Source of the DNA: Candidatus Bipolaricaulota bacterium
Lineage (GTDB): Bacteria > Bipolaricaulota > Bipolaricaulia > M55B111
NCBI GenBank assembly: GCA_018334595.1
Contig: JAGXLQ010000004.1
Coordinates: forward strand, 1-22,132
Direction: 5' to 3'
Length of the DNA: 22,132 nucleotides
A model generated the notes under the pieces. The model had not been told where the DNA came from. It saw only the letters and a program-made list of their open reading frames with translations, and did no database searches. Position numbers and translations under genes: made by a program. Shown here piece by piece: positions 1 through 7,322 of this stretch (its first letter is position 1; every line of letters starts with the position of its first letter).

Positions 1-948
1 GAGGGTGCTTTCGTCTGGATTTGAAATCAGACCGAACAGCCTGCACCCCGCCCGATATCCAATTTCGTAGGGCTTTTGGGACACTGAAGTAATCCCTGGC
101 GTTACCGCGGTCCCCCATTCGGTGTCGTCAAAGCAGATGATGGATATTTCATCGGGATAAGAGATTGAGTGGTCCTTTAGGTACTGTAAAACCCCAATAA
201 CCATGAGGTTGTTGGCAGCAAAAATTGCAGTTACGCCTTCGTTATTATTGAAAAGTTTGCTCGTTGCCCGGTAGCTTTTCTTCAATTGTGAATTACCCAT
301 AACGACGAGGCCCTCGTCGTAACCTATTGAATTGTCGTCCAGGGCGTCCTTGTACCCCCGAAGACGGTGGTCAGTCGATTGAATGCCTTTGATACCGGCA
401 ACGAAGCCAATATGTTCATGTCCTTTATCAATTAAATAATTGACCGCCCGGTACGCTCCCCCGTAGTTATCTGAAACTATTTCCGGGAAGTTTAAACCGT
501 CTACGGACCTATCTATTAGAACGATGGGGATCGAGTCGCTAAACTGAGCTTCGATATTATCGGCTCCTTCGGTCGTCGGCGCGATTATTATTCCGTCAAC
601 CCTCTGGGATCGGAGCAGTGACAAATAATGCTTTTCCTCTACAGGGTCTTCGTCAGTGTTGCAGAGGATTAGGTTGTAATGATTTTCTCTTGCGCAGTCC
701 TCCACGCCTCGAGCGACTCGAGGAAAGAAGGGGTTGGTAATATCGGATACCAGAAGACCAACCGTGTTGCTCTGGCCCTTTCTTAACCCCCGGCCTAGCT
801 GGTCCGGATGATAGTTAAGTTTTTCTATGGCTTTGTTCACCCGGTCCGTGAGTTCGGGGCTTACGTATCTGGTATTGTTTATTACTGCGGATACCGTGGT
901 AATTGACACGTCCGCTAGCTGTGCGACGTCTTCGATCGTAGATGCCAT
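1..948 (-). CDS. LacI/GalR-family transcriptional repressor, C-terminus cut by window edge
   Basis: The minus-strand frame is open from ATG at 948 to the window edge, giving 316 codons. LacI-family repressors usually have 330-345, so roughly the last 20-30 residues are missing. Residues 4-25 form the helix-turn-helix (TIEDVAQLADVS, then TTVSAVIN). A hinge helix follows around YHPDQLGRGLR, whose central Leu would insert at a CpG step. The periplasmic-binding-protein-like effector core then begins with TVGLLVSDITNPFF and includes VDGIIIAPT, IPIVLIDRS and ISIICFDDTEWG. AGAGGG lies 6 bases before the ATG. A consensus promoter overlapping two CG-centred sites lies directly upstream, so autoregulation is likely. 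The effector, probably a sugar or nucleoside, and the main target genes cannot be told from this window; targets may lie beyond the left edge. Confidence 0.95.
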   Translation of the reverse strand, partial: MASTIEDVAQLADVSITTVSAVINNTRYVSPELTDRVNKAIEKLNYHPDQLGRGLRKGQSNTVGLLVSDITNPFFPRVARGVEDCARENHYNLILCNTDEDPVEEKHYLSLLRSQRVDGIIIAPTTEGADNIEAQFSDSIPIVLIDRSVDGLNFPEIVSDNYGGAYRAVNYLIDKGHEHIGFVAGIKGIQSTDHRLRGYKDALDDNSIGYDEGLVVMGNSQLKKSYRATSKLFNNNEGVTAIFAANNLMVIGVLQYLKDHSISYPDEISIICFDDTEWGTAVTPGITSVSQKPYEIGYRAGCRLFGLISNPDESTL

Positions 949-982
949 ATTTGTCCCTCTTACGTTGGTTAAGGTTGGTTAA

Positions 983-1006
983 GAAAACGTTAACGAAAAC
1001 GTTACC
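983..1006. promoter_or_regulatory. Tandem LacI-type operator candidates at the repressor gene's start site
   Basis: Two 12-base direct repeats, GAAAACGTTAAC at 983-994 and GAAAACGTTACC at 995-1006, each carry the palindromic AACGTT core typical of LacI/GalR operators. Their centres are 12 bp apart. They lie just downstream of the -10 box of the minus-strand repressor promoter and cover its predicted start near 1002. Binding there would block transcription, which suggests autorepression. This is inferred from motif and position. Confidence 0.6.
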
Positions 1007-1008
1007 AT

Positions 1009-1037
1009 TTTATAACAAATATTTTCCTCCAAGTCAA
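1009..1037 (-). promoter_or_regulatory. Sigma70-type promoter of the LacI-family gene
   Basis: Read on the minus strand, TTGACT (1037-1032) is followed by a 17-base spacer and TATAAA (1014-1009). Both boxes are close to consensus and the spacer is ideal. The predicted start is near 1002, giving a leader of about 54 bases before the ATG at 948. Confidence 0.7.
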
Positions 1038-1157
1038 GACGTAGTATATTTTCTTTGATGTACTATCCGCTTGACCTGCTATAGTAACCTTTGGTGGGAA
1101 TATACGCGTACTTGTAAATTGGGGCCAACTGCCACCTTAGTCGTCCTGGGGATTAAT

Positions 1158-1185
1158 TTGCCATTTTGGAAAGAGATAATATAAT
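1158..1185 (+). promoter_or_regulatory. Promoter for the S8 protease gene
   Basis: TTGCCA (1158-1163) is followed by a 16-base spacer and a perfect TATAAT (1180-1185). The predicted start near 1192 leaves an unusually long leader of about 150 bases before the chosen ATG at 1344. Confidence 0.6.
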
Positions 1186-1343
1186 TGAAAAAAATACGTT
1201 AATGATCAAAAAACTATATGGGAGTGCAGGAGTTGTAGAGGTAACTCTTTCGTTGGTTCTTGCTTCCAGATCACGCCCGAGAGGAGTTATATCTCTCCGG
1301 AAAAACCTTGATTCTATATCCTGGAGGTGTAGAGAAAAAAGTT

Positions 1344-3791
1344 ATGTTCCGGAAGTCAATTACGTTCTCTATTGTTCTTGTTTTTTTGCTAGTTGTGGCC
1401 TCGTCCGCCGCCGATCCATCGGCGGCAAAGCTAGATCCCACCCTGAGGTTTCTCGTTGACCAGAATGCACAGATGGTGGAGGAAACGGGCGAACGTCTTA
1501 ACATCGCACCATACGCAAAGTCCCTTGGGGTATACTCGGATGACCGACCTGTCCGTCTCCAAAAGCAGAAGGTAATTACGAAAGACGGTACTACGGACTA
1601 CATATACGAGGTACCCGAAGGCTCTTCTGGTTACAGGGTTGGGTTGTTGATTAAGTCCAGCTCTCTCGCTGCCGTCAAGGGGACGGGGGTGGACGTCGGG
1701 AGCGTTGCCGGTGACGTCATCACCGCCGTGGGCACGCTGGAGCAGGTAGAGGAGCTATCCCAACTCGCTTCCGTGGACTACGTCGAAGCTTCCCGGCGGG
1801 TGGAGTTCCACCTAAACGAAAGCGTTCCCCTTATTGGGGCTGCGAAGTTACATCGGCAGGACCCACGGTTGACGGGTGAGGGCGTTATAGTTGGTGACGT
1901 GGACACGGGAATCGATTACGACCATAGGGACTTCAGGGGTGGGGTAAATGACCAGGAGTCGAGAATACTCTACATCTGGGACCAAACCGAAAACCACGGG
2001 CCCACCCCCGCCGTGTTTCGGTACGGGACGGAATACAAGAAGTCTGACATCGAATACGACATAGCGGAAGACTTCGGGCCTGACGCTGGCAGGGTCGGGG
2101 AGAAAGACACAGGTGGCCACGGGACGCACGTTACCGGCATCATGGCAAGCGACGGATCGTCAAACCCGGACCCTTCGAAGTACCCATATTACGTGGGGAT
2201 GGCGCCGGAAGCGGAAATCATCATGGTAAAGGCCAATTTGAGTACACCAACTGAAAGCACCGCGAAGTACGTCGTCGACGGAGTAAACTACATATTTCGC
2301 AAGGCGGATAGGCTGGCAAAGCCAGTCGTGGTAAATCTAAGTTTGGGAATGCATAACGGTCCCCACGACGGGACGAGCCTCTTCTCCCGGGCGCTGGAAC
2401 AGCTCGACGGTCCGGGGAGGCTAATAGTCGTTTCCGCTGGCAACGAGGGTGCTGATACTATACACGCGGGAACGTCGTTGCTGCCGGGAGATAACGCTCA
2501 AGTGATCTTTCAAGTCGGTCACGACGGAGAATCGGGCACGTCAAGGGGCATCGCCGCGATCAACACCTGGTATTCAAGTGATAGTCAATTTAGTGTGAAA
2601 GTTGCTTCCCCAGGTGGTGACGTTTTATTGACCGCCCCCCACGGAGCCCAGACGTCTTCTGCAACGGATGATGGGTGCATATTTGTCGATAACGCCTCCG
2701 CCGGCCAGAACCCGTTGAACGGCGACAACGAGCTGGAGATACAGGTTTTCGGGACAGGTTTTCAGGGATGTCCTGTTGACATGAAAAAGGGGCTTTGGGG
2801 GTTTCAGATTACAGCTCCGGAGGGAACTTCCGGCGGCCGGTTCGACAGCTGGTACTACTGGAACTCTGACGGTGGGAAATTCGAGGGACCAGACTCCGAT
2901 AGCAGGATGACGATAGGTATCCCCGGGGTGGCGGAAGATTTGATTACCGTGGGGGCGGAGATGACGCGGACGAGCTGGGTGAACGTAAATGGAGTGAAGA
3001 AAAGTTATGGTGACCTTTATGCTTCTTTCTTTTCCCCTTCCAATAAGGGTAACATCGCGTACTTTTCCAGCCGGGGGCCGACCAGGGACGGGCGGACCAA
3101 GCCGGAACTGACCGCCCCGGGTATGGCCGTGGTCTCCGCCCTGGCTGGCGCCCACGTACCGGTGCTAAAGAGCGAAGGAGACTATAAGGACTGGGTGGTA
3201 GAGGACGGACTCCACCTCGCGATGCAGGGGACGAGCATGTCCGCGCCGATCGTCAGCGGGCAGGTCGCCCTGATGTTACAGGAGGACCCGAACTTGACCC
3301 CCGCTCAGGCGAAGCAGAAGCTGCTGGGGACCGTGAAGGTGGACCAATACACGTCGGTCGGATTTGACCCCGCCGTCCTTCACAACGGGGGGAATCCTTC
3401 CAATCCATTTTCCCGCAACGTAGGTCCCGTTTCCAACAACACCTGGGGGCACGGAAAGATGGATTCCGCGAGGGCGGCCAGGACCCTGGGGCTGGTGTTG
3501 AGCGACGCGACGAAGATCGAGGCGAAGTTTGGTCCCAATCCGGCGGCGGCAGCTGAGGAGGTCTACCTCTACTACGACCTCCCGGACGGCTCTTCGGATG
3601 CCAAGTTGAAGGTCTATAGCGCCGCGGGTAAGGAGGTCTATTCTGCTTCGCTTTCACCTGCGGGAGACGTCTACAGTTGGTCTCTGGAGAACTCTGAGGG
3701 GACACCCCTGGCAAACGGGATCTATCTTTACGTGGTCACGACCGGAAACGAAGTTTCCGACATTGGAAAGTTAATTGTCCAGAGAAGGTGA
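1344..3791 (+). CDS. Secreted subtilisin-like serine protease (S8) with C-terminal FlgD/T9SS-like domain
   Basis: This 815-residue protein starts with a signal peptide (MFRKSITFSIVLVFLLVV, then ASSAADP). A propeptide-like segment follows, then the S8 catalytic domain. The triad is visible as Asp187 in VDTGID, His259 in GHGTHVTG and Ser631 in GTSMSAP; VVSAGNEG carries the oxyanion-hole Asn. The last 90 or so residues (near KFGPNP, LKVYSAAGKEV and ANGIYLYVV) look like the Ig-like FlgD/Por-secretion C-terminal domain of surface or secreted proteins. The ATG at 1344 was chosen because it begins the signal peptide. GGAGGT lies 15 bases upstream, an unusually long spacing. An in-frame TTG at 1260 would put 28 hydrophilic residues before the signal peptide. 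The likely role is extracellular protein degradation. The downstream PorV-like remnant fits an outer-membrane export context. Confidence 0.93.
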   Translation: MFRKSITFSIVLVFLLVVASSAADPSAAKLDPTLRFLVDQNAQMVEETGERLNIAPYAKSLGVYSDDRPVRLQKQKVITKDGTTDYIYEVPEGSSGYRVGLLIKSSSLAAVKGTGVDVGSVAGDVITAVGTLEQVEELSQLASVDYVEASRRVEFHLNESVPLIGAAKLHRQDPRLTGEGVIVGDVDTGIDYDHRDFRGGVNDQESRILYIWDQTENHGPTPAVFRYGTEYKKSDIEYDIAEDFGPDAGRVGEKDTGGHGTHVTGIMASDGSSNPDPSKYPYYVGMAPEAEIIMVKANLSTPTESTAKYVVDGVNYIFRKADRLAKPVVVNLSLGMHNGPHDGTSLFSRALEQLDGPGRLIVVSAGNEGADTIHAGTSLLPGDNAQVIFQVGHDGESGTSRGIAAINTWYSSDSQFSVKVASPGGDVLLTAPHGAQTSSATDDGCIFVDNASAGQNPLNGDNELEIQVFGTGFQGCPVDMKKGLWGFQITAPEGTSGGRFDSWYYWNSDGGKFEGPDSDSRMTIGIPGVAEDLITVGAEMTRTSWVNVNGVKKSYGDLYASFFSPSNKGNIAYFSSRGPTRDGRTKPELTAPGMAVVSALAGAHVPVLKSEGDYKDWVVEDGLHLAMQGTSMSAPIVSGQVALMLQEDPNLTPAQAKQKLLGTVKVDQYTSVGFDPAVLHNGGNPSNPFSRNVGPVSNNTWGHGKMDSARAARTLGLVLSDATKIEAKFGPNPAAAAEEVYLYYDLPDGSSDAKLKVYSAAGKEVYSASLSPAGDVYSWSLENSEGTPLANGIYLYVVTTGNEVSDIGKLIVQRR

Positions 3792-3805
3792 TTTGGGTGA
3801 TAAAT

Positions 3806-4710
3806 ATGAAAAATTACACCAAAATGATTGGATTATTTAGCATAACCTTCGCCCTGTTGTTTGTTGCTTCTTACGACTCCTCGGCTGCCGAGGAATACGT
3901 CAATACCGCTGCCATCTTCGAAATGGGGACTGGTGCCAGGACGCTGGGGGAGTAAACACCACGTACGACAACAAGTTTAATGAACTGACGTTTAACTCCG
4001 CCGTCGGTGCAATTGGACGGGTTGGCGTAGCGGGCATGCAACTCTCCTCTGGTTTGATTGACGTTGTAGATAGATATGGAATAAATACGGGAGAGACTAC
4101 ATCCTATTCCAGTACCGGACTGATCGGTAGCTTTGGGGTGTCGACCGAGGAGGTTGGACTTGGGGCGAAGGATCTGGGAATTGGCTTGCAGGTAAGGACC
4201 TACAACTCTACCCTGCATGAGACGACTGGGTCCGGAGTTAGCCTGTCGCTGTCCACCTTATACAGAGCTGATCTTGGCGGTAACAGCGTCGCCCAGGTGG
4301 GGGTTGTTGTACCAAGCGTCGTGGTTGTTAACTCGTTTTTCGAGGACCTTCCGCTGGGGAAGATCGTCTACGTTGACTCCGACGGCGATACCGTACACGA
4401 GGAACTCTTTCCCAACTCGTTTGGATTGGGGGTGGGGTTGAAGACGAGGCTCGGTAAGCCTGGCGGAATTAATATGGGGTTGGACTGGCGCGCCCAGGGT
4501 GGCTTCCGAGCAGGGATTGAGGGGAGGTTCCCCGTTGGTAATCTGCGTTTCGGCGCAACCGGGGACGGCTCGATAACTGCCGGCGCCGGGTTAAACCTGG
4601 AGGCCCCGTTACCCGGTGGAGTTCTGGAAAACGTGGAGTTGGACGGGGGGTTGACGTGGCAGGCAAATCTGGGGATCTCATGGATTCTCTCGTTCTCAGC
4701 GGAGGTTTAA
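3806..4710 (+). pseudogene. PorV/UPF0164-like outer-membrane protein gene, broken by deletion and frameshift
   Basis: The gene starts at ATG 3806, with GGGTGA 5 bases upstream, 14 bases after the protease stop. It encodes a signal peptide and the typical mature start VNTAAIFEMGTGARTLG, then stops at TAA 3953-3955 after 49 codons. The reading continues in another frame from about 3949 (GVNTTYDNKF) without a stop to 4710, ending in beta-strand-rich sequence (ISWILSFSAEV). In this family, GARTLG is normally followed by a glycine-rich MGGA-type segment and a conserved NPAGL-type stretch. Both are absent here, so I infer an internal deletion that also shifted the frame. The 3' part could be read from ATG 4036 (224 residues) but would lack a signal peptide. 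A sequencing or assembly error at the GGGGG run cannot be excluded, but a single-base error would not explain the missing core. An intact product would sit in the outer membrane as a beta-barrel. Confidence 0.65.
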
Positions 4711-4864
4711 CCTCGTAAAAGCACTTTTTCTGGAATGGGGGATTTACATTTAGACAAGAGATCCTTTCCAGTATATTCTTCCTCTATGTGGTATTTGTGA
4801 AGGGACGTCCTTCTTTGTAGACTAGTAGTAAGTTTTTATTTATACCTAATTGGGGGTTTGCTGA

Positions 4865-6655
4865 ATGAGTCAATTTACGTCGAGAGAAAAAATTTCAACG
4901 GAATATAAATGGGACCTGGAACGCATGTTTGCTGGTGACGGGGAGTGGGAGGAGGAGCTTGAGGAGGTCGGGGGTAAGATGGGAAGGCTGGAAAAGTACG
5001 AGGGCCGTCTGGCCGAAAGCCCCGAAACACTTCTTGCTGCCTTGAACCTTCGCAGCGAGCTGTTTAGGAGAACCGACAAACTCTTTGCTTACGCAAGAAT
5101 GAGAAGCGACGAGGATACCCGGGTGCAGGAACATCAAGCGATGACTTCCCAGGCGAGGGGGGTTCACTCAAAAGCCCGCTCTGCAGCAAGCTTTATTGAG
5201 CCGGAGCTTCAGAGCTTAACCAGGGAAGAACTTGAAGAGATGGCCGGCCTGGAAGAGGAGCTGGCCGAATATCGTCACTACTTCGACGACATAATGAGGC
5301 TCAAACCTCATACGAGATCTGCGGAGGTCGAGGGCCTTTTAGCTGACCTTAGCGAGGTCCTGTCCGCACCGGGCGAGATCTTTAACTACCTGACCAACGC
5401 TGACCTCGATTTCCCCAGCGTAACAGATAGGGATGGGGAAGAGGTAAAGATAACTTTAAGTAACTTCGTAAAGTTGTTAAAGAGGGACGATAGGGACTTT
5501 AGAGAGAGAGTATACAGCGAGTTCTACGACGTCTTTGGGGGGTTAAGCAATACGTTTGCGGTTACTTACAGCAACAGCCTGAAAGGGGACACCAAGCTGG
5601 CACACGCCAAAAATTACGAAAGCACCCTGGAGAGTTCGCTAGATAAGGACAATATTCCCATTGAGGTCTACGAAAACTTGATAGGAGAAGTTAATAATGG
5701 GCTGGGCTTGTTGCATAGGCACGTGGAGCTGAAGAAGGAAAGCCTGGGAATTGACGAGCTAAACATGTGGGACCTCTACGTTCCCTCGGCGGAATCTAAT
5801 GGTCCTGAGATCAGCTATGAAGAGGCCAAGGAGTACGTCCTCCAGGCCATCTCGCCCCTAGGTGAGGAGTATCGGGCCCGGGTAGAGGATGGTTTCAGCT
5901 CTCGATGGGTTGACGTTTACGAAAACCCTGGAAAGCGAGCTGGTGCCTACAGCTGGGGCACTTACGATACTCAACCCTACGTATTGCTCAACTTTCAGAA
6001 CGATATTTCTTCTCTCTATACGTTAGCCCACGAGTTGGGCCATTCTATGCATTCCGTGTTAACGAAGGACAACCAGCCCTACCATTACTCCGACTACTCG
6101 ATCTTCATTGCCGAAGTCGCAAGCACCTGTCACGAGGCCCTGTTGACCGAATACCTCCTGGATAACGTGCAGGACAGGTCGTTTAGAAGGCACGTTTTGG
6201 ACAACTTCCTGGAGGGATTCCGCGCCACCTTTTTCCGTCAGGCCCTTTTCTCCGAGTTCGAACACGAGGCCCATGGAGTGGTCGAAAGTGGAGAGGGGGT
6301 AACGGCACAAAGGCTAAACGAGCTATTCGGCTCGTTAAAAGAGAAGTACTACGAGCCCGCGGAGATAGACGAGAGGATCCGCCGGGAGTGGATGAGGATC
6401 CCCCATTTCTATCGACCCTACTACGTATATCAATATAGTACGGGTATAACGGTGGCCCTAGCTATGGCGAAGAGGATTATCGAAGGGGGCAAGGAAGCGG
6501 CTGAGCAGTACAAGACCGTCTTAAACGGGGGTTCGAGTGATTATCCAATGAACCTGTTGCGTGATGGTGGAGTTGATTTGACCAAGCCAAAGCCAATAAG
6601 AGAAGCTCTGTCGCTCTACGGACAATATCTGGACGAGATGTCGGAATTGATTTGA
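4865..6655 (+). CDS. pepF: Oligoendopeptidase F, M3 family zinc peptidase
   Basis: This 596-residue protein has the usual length of M3B oligoendopeptidases. It hydrolyses short peptides in the cytoplasm and has no signal peptide. The zinc site is visible as HELGH (His389, Glu390, His393), followed 28 residues later by Glu417 in FIAEVAST as the third ligand. The C-terminal block includes RIPHFYRPYYVYQYSTG, which carries the conserved Tyr and His of the substrate cleft. TGGGGG lies 8-9 bases before the ATG. The 154 bases upstream hold only a weak hairpin (4799-4813) and a weak promoter-like pair ending in TTTATA (4839-4844). The gene appears to be a single unit ending at the hairpin at 6672-6696. 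It could recycle peptides released by the upstream secreted protease, but that is inference. Confidence 0.95.
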   Translation: MSQFTSREKISTEYKWDLERMFAGDGEWEEELEEVGGKMGRLEKYEGRLAESPETLLAALNLRSELFRRTDKLFAYARMRSDEDTRVQEHQAMTSQARGVHSKARSAASFIEPELQSLTREELEEMAGLEEELAEYRHYFDDIMRLKPHTRSAEVEGLLADLSEVLSAPGEIFNYLTNADLDFPSVTDRDGEEVKITLSNFVKLLKRDDRDFRERVYSEFYDVFGGLSNTFAVTYSNSLKGDTKLAHAKNYESTLESSLDKDNIPIEVYENLIGEVNNGLGLLHRHVELKKESLGIDELNMWDLYVPSAESNGPEISYEEAKEYVLQAISPLGEEYRARVEDGFSSRWVDVYENPGKRAGAYSWGTYDTQPYVLLNFQNDISSLYTLAHELGHSMHSVLTKDNQPYHYSDYSIFIAEVASTCHEALLTEYLLDNVQDRSFRRHVLDNFLEGFRATFFRQALFSEFEHEAHGVVESGEGVTAQRLNELFGSLKEKYYEPAEIDERIRREWMRIPHFYRPYYVYQYSTGITVALAMAKRIIEGGKEAAEQYKTVLNGGSSDYPMNLLRDGGVDLTKPKPIREALSLYGQYLDEMSELI

Positions 6656-6671
6656 TTGGAAACAAATAGGT

Positions 6672-6696
6672 GGGGCGGGAAGAGACTTCCCGCCCC
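6672..6696. terminator. Strong bidirectional hairpin between pepF and ferritin
   Basis: GGGGCGGGAAG (6672-6682) and CTTCCCGCCCC (6686-6696) form a perfect 11-bp stem with a 3-base AGA loop. It lies between two convergent genes, 17 bases after pepF and 19 bases after the ferritin stop. Flanks are only moderately T-rich on either strand (TTGTAATT on plus, TATTTGTTT on minus). It probably terminates both transcripts. Confidence 0.8.
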
Positions 6697-6714
6697 GGAA
6701 TTGTAATTATCGGT

Positions 6715-7221
6715 TTATTCTTCTTCGTCAGTTACCTGCCGTGATCCAAGTTCTCTGTCCAGTGCGAGTAAACCAGAGCCGCTGGTACCGACCATGTCAA
6801 GCTTATCTACGATCGCTTCTGTGGTAGCTTCTTCCTCGACTTGCTCTTCAATAAACCAGTCGAGCATCTGTAACGTCGCCTTGTCGTTTTCTTGTTCGGC
6901 CAGGTCGACGAGTTCGTGTATCTTTCCGGTTATGTACTGTTCGTGGTCAAAGGCATTCTCAAAGGCGTCAAGGGGGGAGTTCCACTCCATTTTAGGCTTT
7001 TCAATTTCCTGTAATTTAACCCTTCCGCCCCGGTCGTTTACGTAACGGAAAATCCGCATCGCGTGTTCCTGTTCTTCCTGAGCCTGCAATTCCATCCAAC
7101 TGGCGAACCCGTCGAGGGACTCGGCGTTGAAGTAAGCTCCCATGGACAGGTAAATGTAATATGAAAAGAGTTCCTCGTTGATTTGATCGTTCAGCGCTTT
7201 TTCTACTTTTTCGTTGAGCAT
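6715..7221 (-). CDS. ftnA: Bacterial non-heme ferritin
   Basis: This 168-residue four-helix-bundle protein stores iron by oxidising Fe2+ at a ferroxidase centre in a 24-subunit cytoplasmic shell. With the ATG at 7221, the ferroxidase residues fall at E. coli FtnA numbering: Glu17, Tyr24, Glu50, His53 (in AQEEQEHA), Glu94, Gln127 and Glu130. No haem-ligand Met typical of bacterioferritin stands out, so FtnA type is preferred. The start is decided by the AGGAGG at 7231-7236 (minus strand), 9 bases before this ATG; a TTG at 7230 abuts the ribosome site and is unlikely. The gene follows the Crp/Fnr-like regulator on the same strand after about 100 bases and has its own candidate promoter containing a dyad. 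The C-terminus carries an acidic tail, as do other proteins here. Confidence 0.96.
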   Translation of the reverse strand: MLNEKVEKALNDQINEELFSYYIYLSMGAYFNAESLDGFASWMELQAQEEQEHAMRIFRYVNDRGGRVKLQEIEKPKMEWNSPLDAFENAFDHEQYITGKIHELVDLAEQENDKATLQMLDWFIEEQVEEEATTEAIVDKLDMVGTSGSGLLALDRELGSRQVTDEEE

Positions 7222-7253
7222 CTCTTCCAACCTCCTGTTATTGTTGTTACTTT

Positions 7254-7282
7254 ATCTTAATCGAAATCATTACTGATTACAA
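7254..7282 (-). promoter_or_regulatory. Ferritin promoter with an internal dyad
   Basis: On the minus strand, TTGTAA (7282-7277), a 17-base spacer and TAAGAT (7259-7254) make a plausible sigma70 promoter. The spacer and the edge of the -35 box hold a perfect 5-4-5 inverted repeat, AATCA-TTAC-TGATT on the plus strand (7265-7278). It is a candidate operator, perhaps for the neighbouring Crp/Fnr-type protein, though it is not the FNR consensus TTGAT-N4-ATCAA. Confidence 0.5.
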
Positions 7283-7322
7283 CTGTTTATTAACAAAGTA
7301 AAGGGGTTCGGTCTTCCAATTT

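Larger units (their letters stand above)
949..1343. other. Divergent intergenic region, lacI-type gene to S8 protease
   Basis: No gene is supported in these 395 bases. They hold the repressor promoter and operators (983-1037), a perfect tandem 10-base repeat GTTGGTTAAG (964-973 and 974-983) in the repressor leader, the protease promoter (1158-1185), and a leader of about 150 bases for the protease. That leader contains a small inverted repeat, GAGAG/CTCTC, around a 9-base loop near 1280-1298. I see no known riboswitch or tRNA. Confidence 0.6.

Noticed and set aside
1260..1343. TTG start at 1260 for the S8 protease
   Set aside because: It would place 28 mostly hydrophilic residues before an otherwise standard signal peptide; the ATG at 1344 starts the signal peptide directly.
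2625..3714. Minus-strand reading frames opposite the S8 protease
   Set aside because: Pro/Arg-rich antisense translations of a conserved secreted protease, with no independent support.
3940..3960. Programmed -1 frameshift at GGGGG in the PorV-like gene
   Set aside because: A -1 slip would rejoin the frames, but the protein would still lack the family's conserved core, and no slippery heptamer or downstream structure is evident.
4799..4813. Hairpin GAAGGG-ACG-TCCTTC upstream of pepF as a terminator of the PorV-like gene
   Set aside because: Only 5-6 bp with a G-T pair and no proper T-run; too weak to call.
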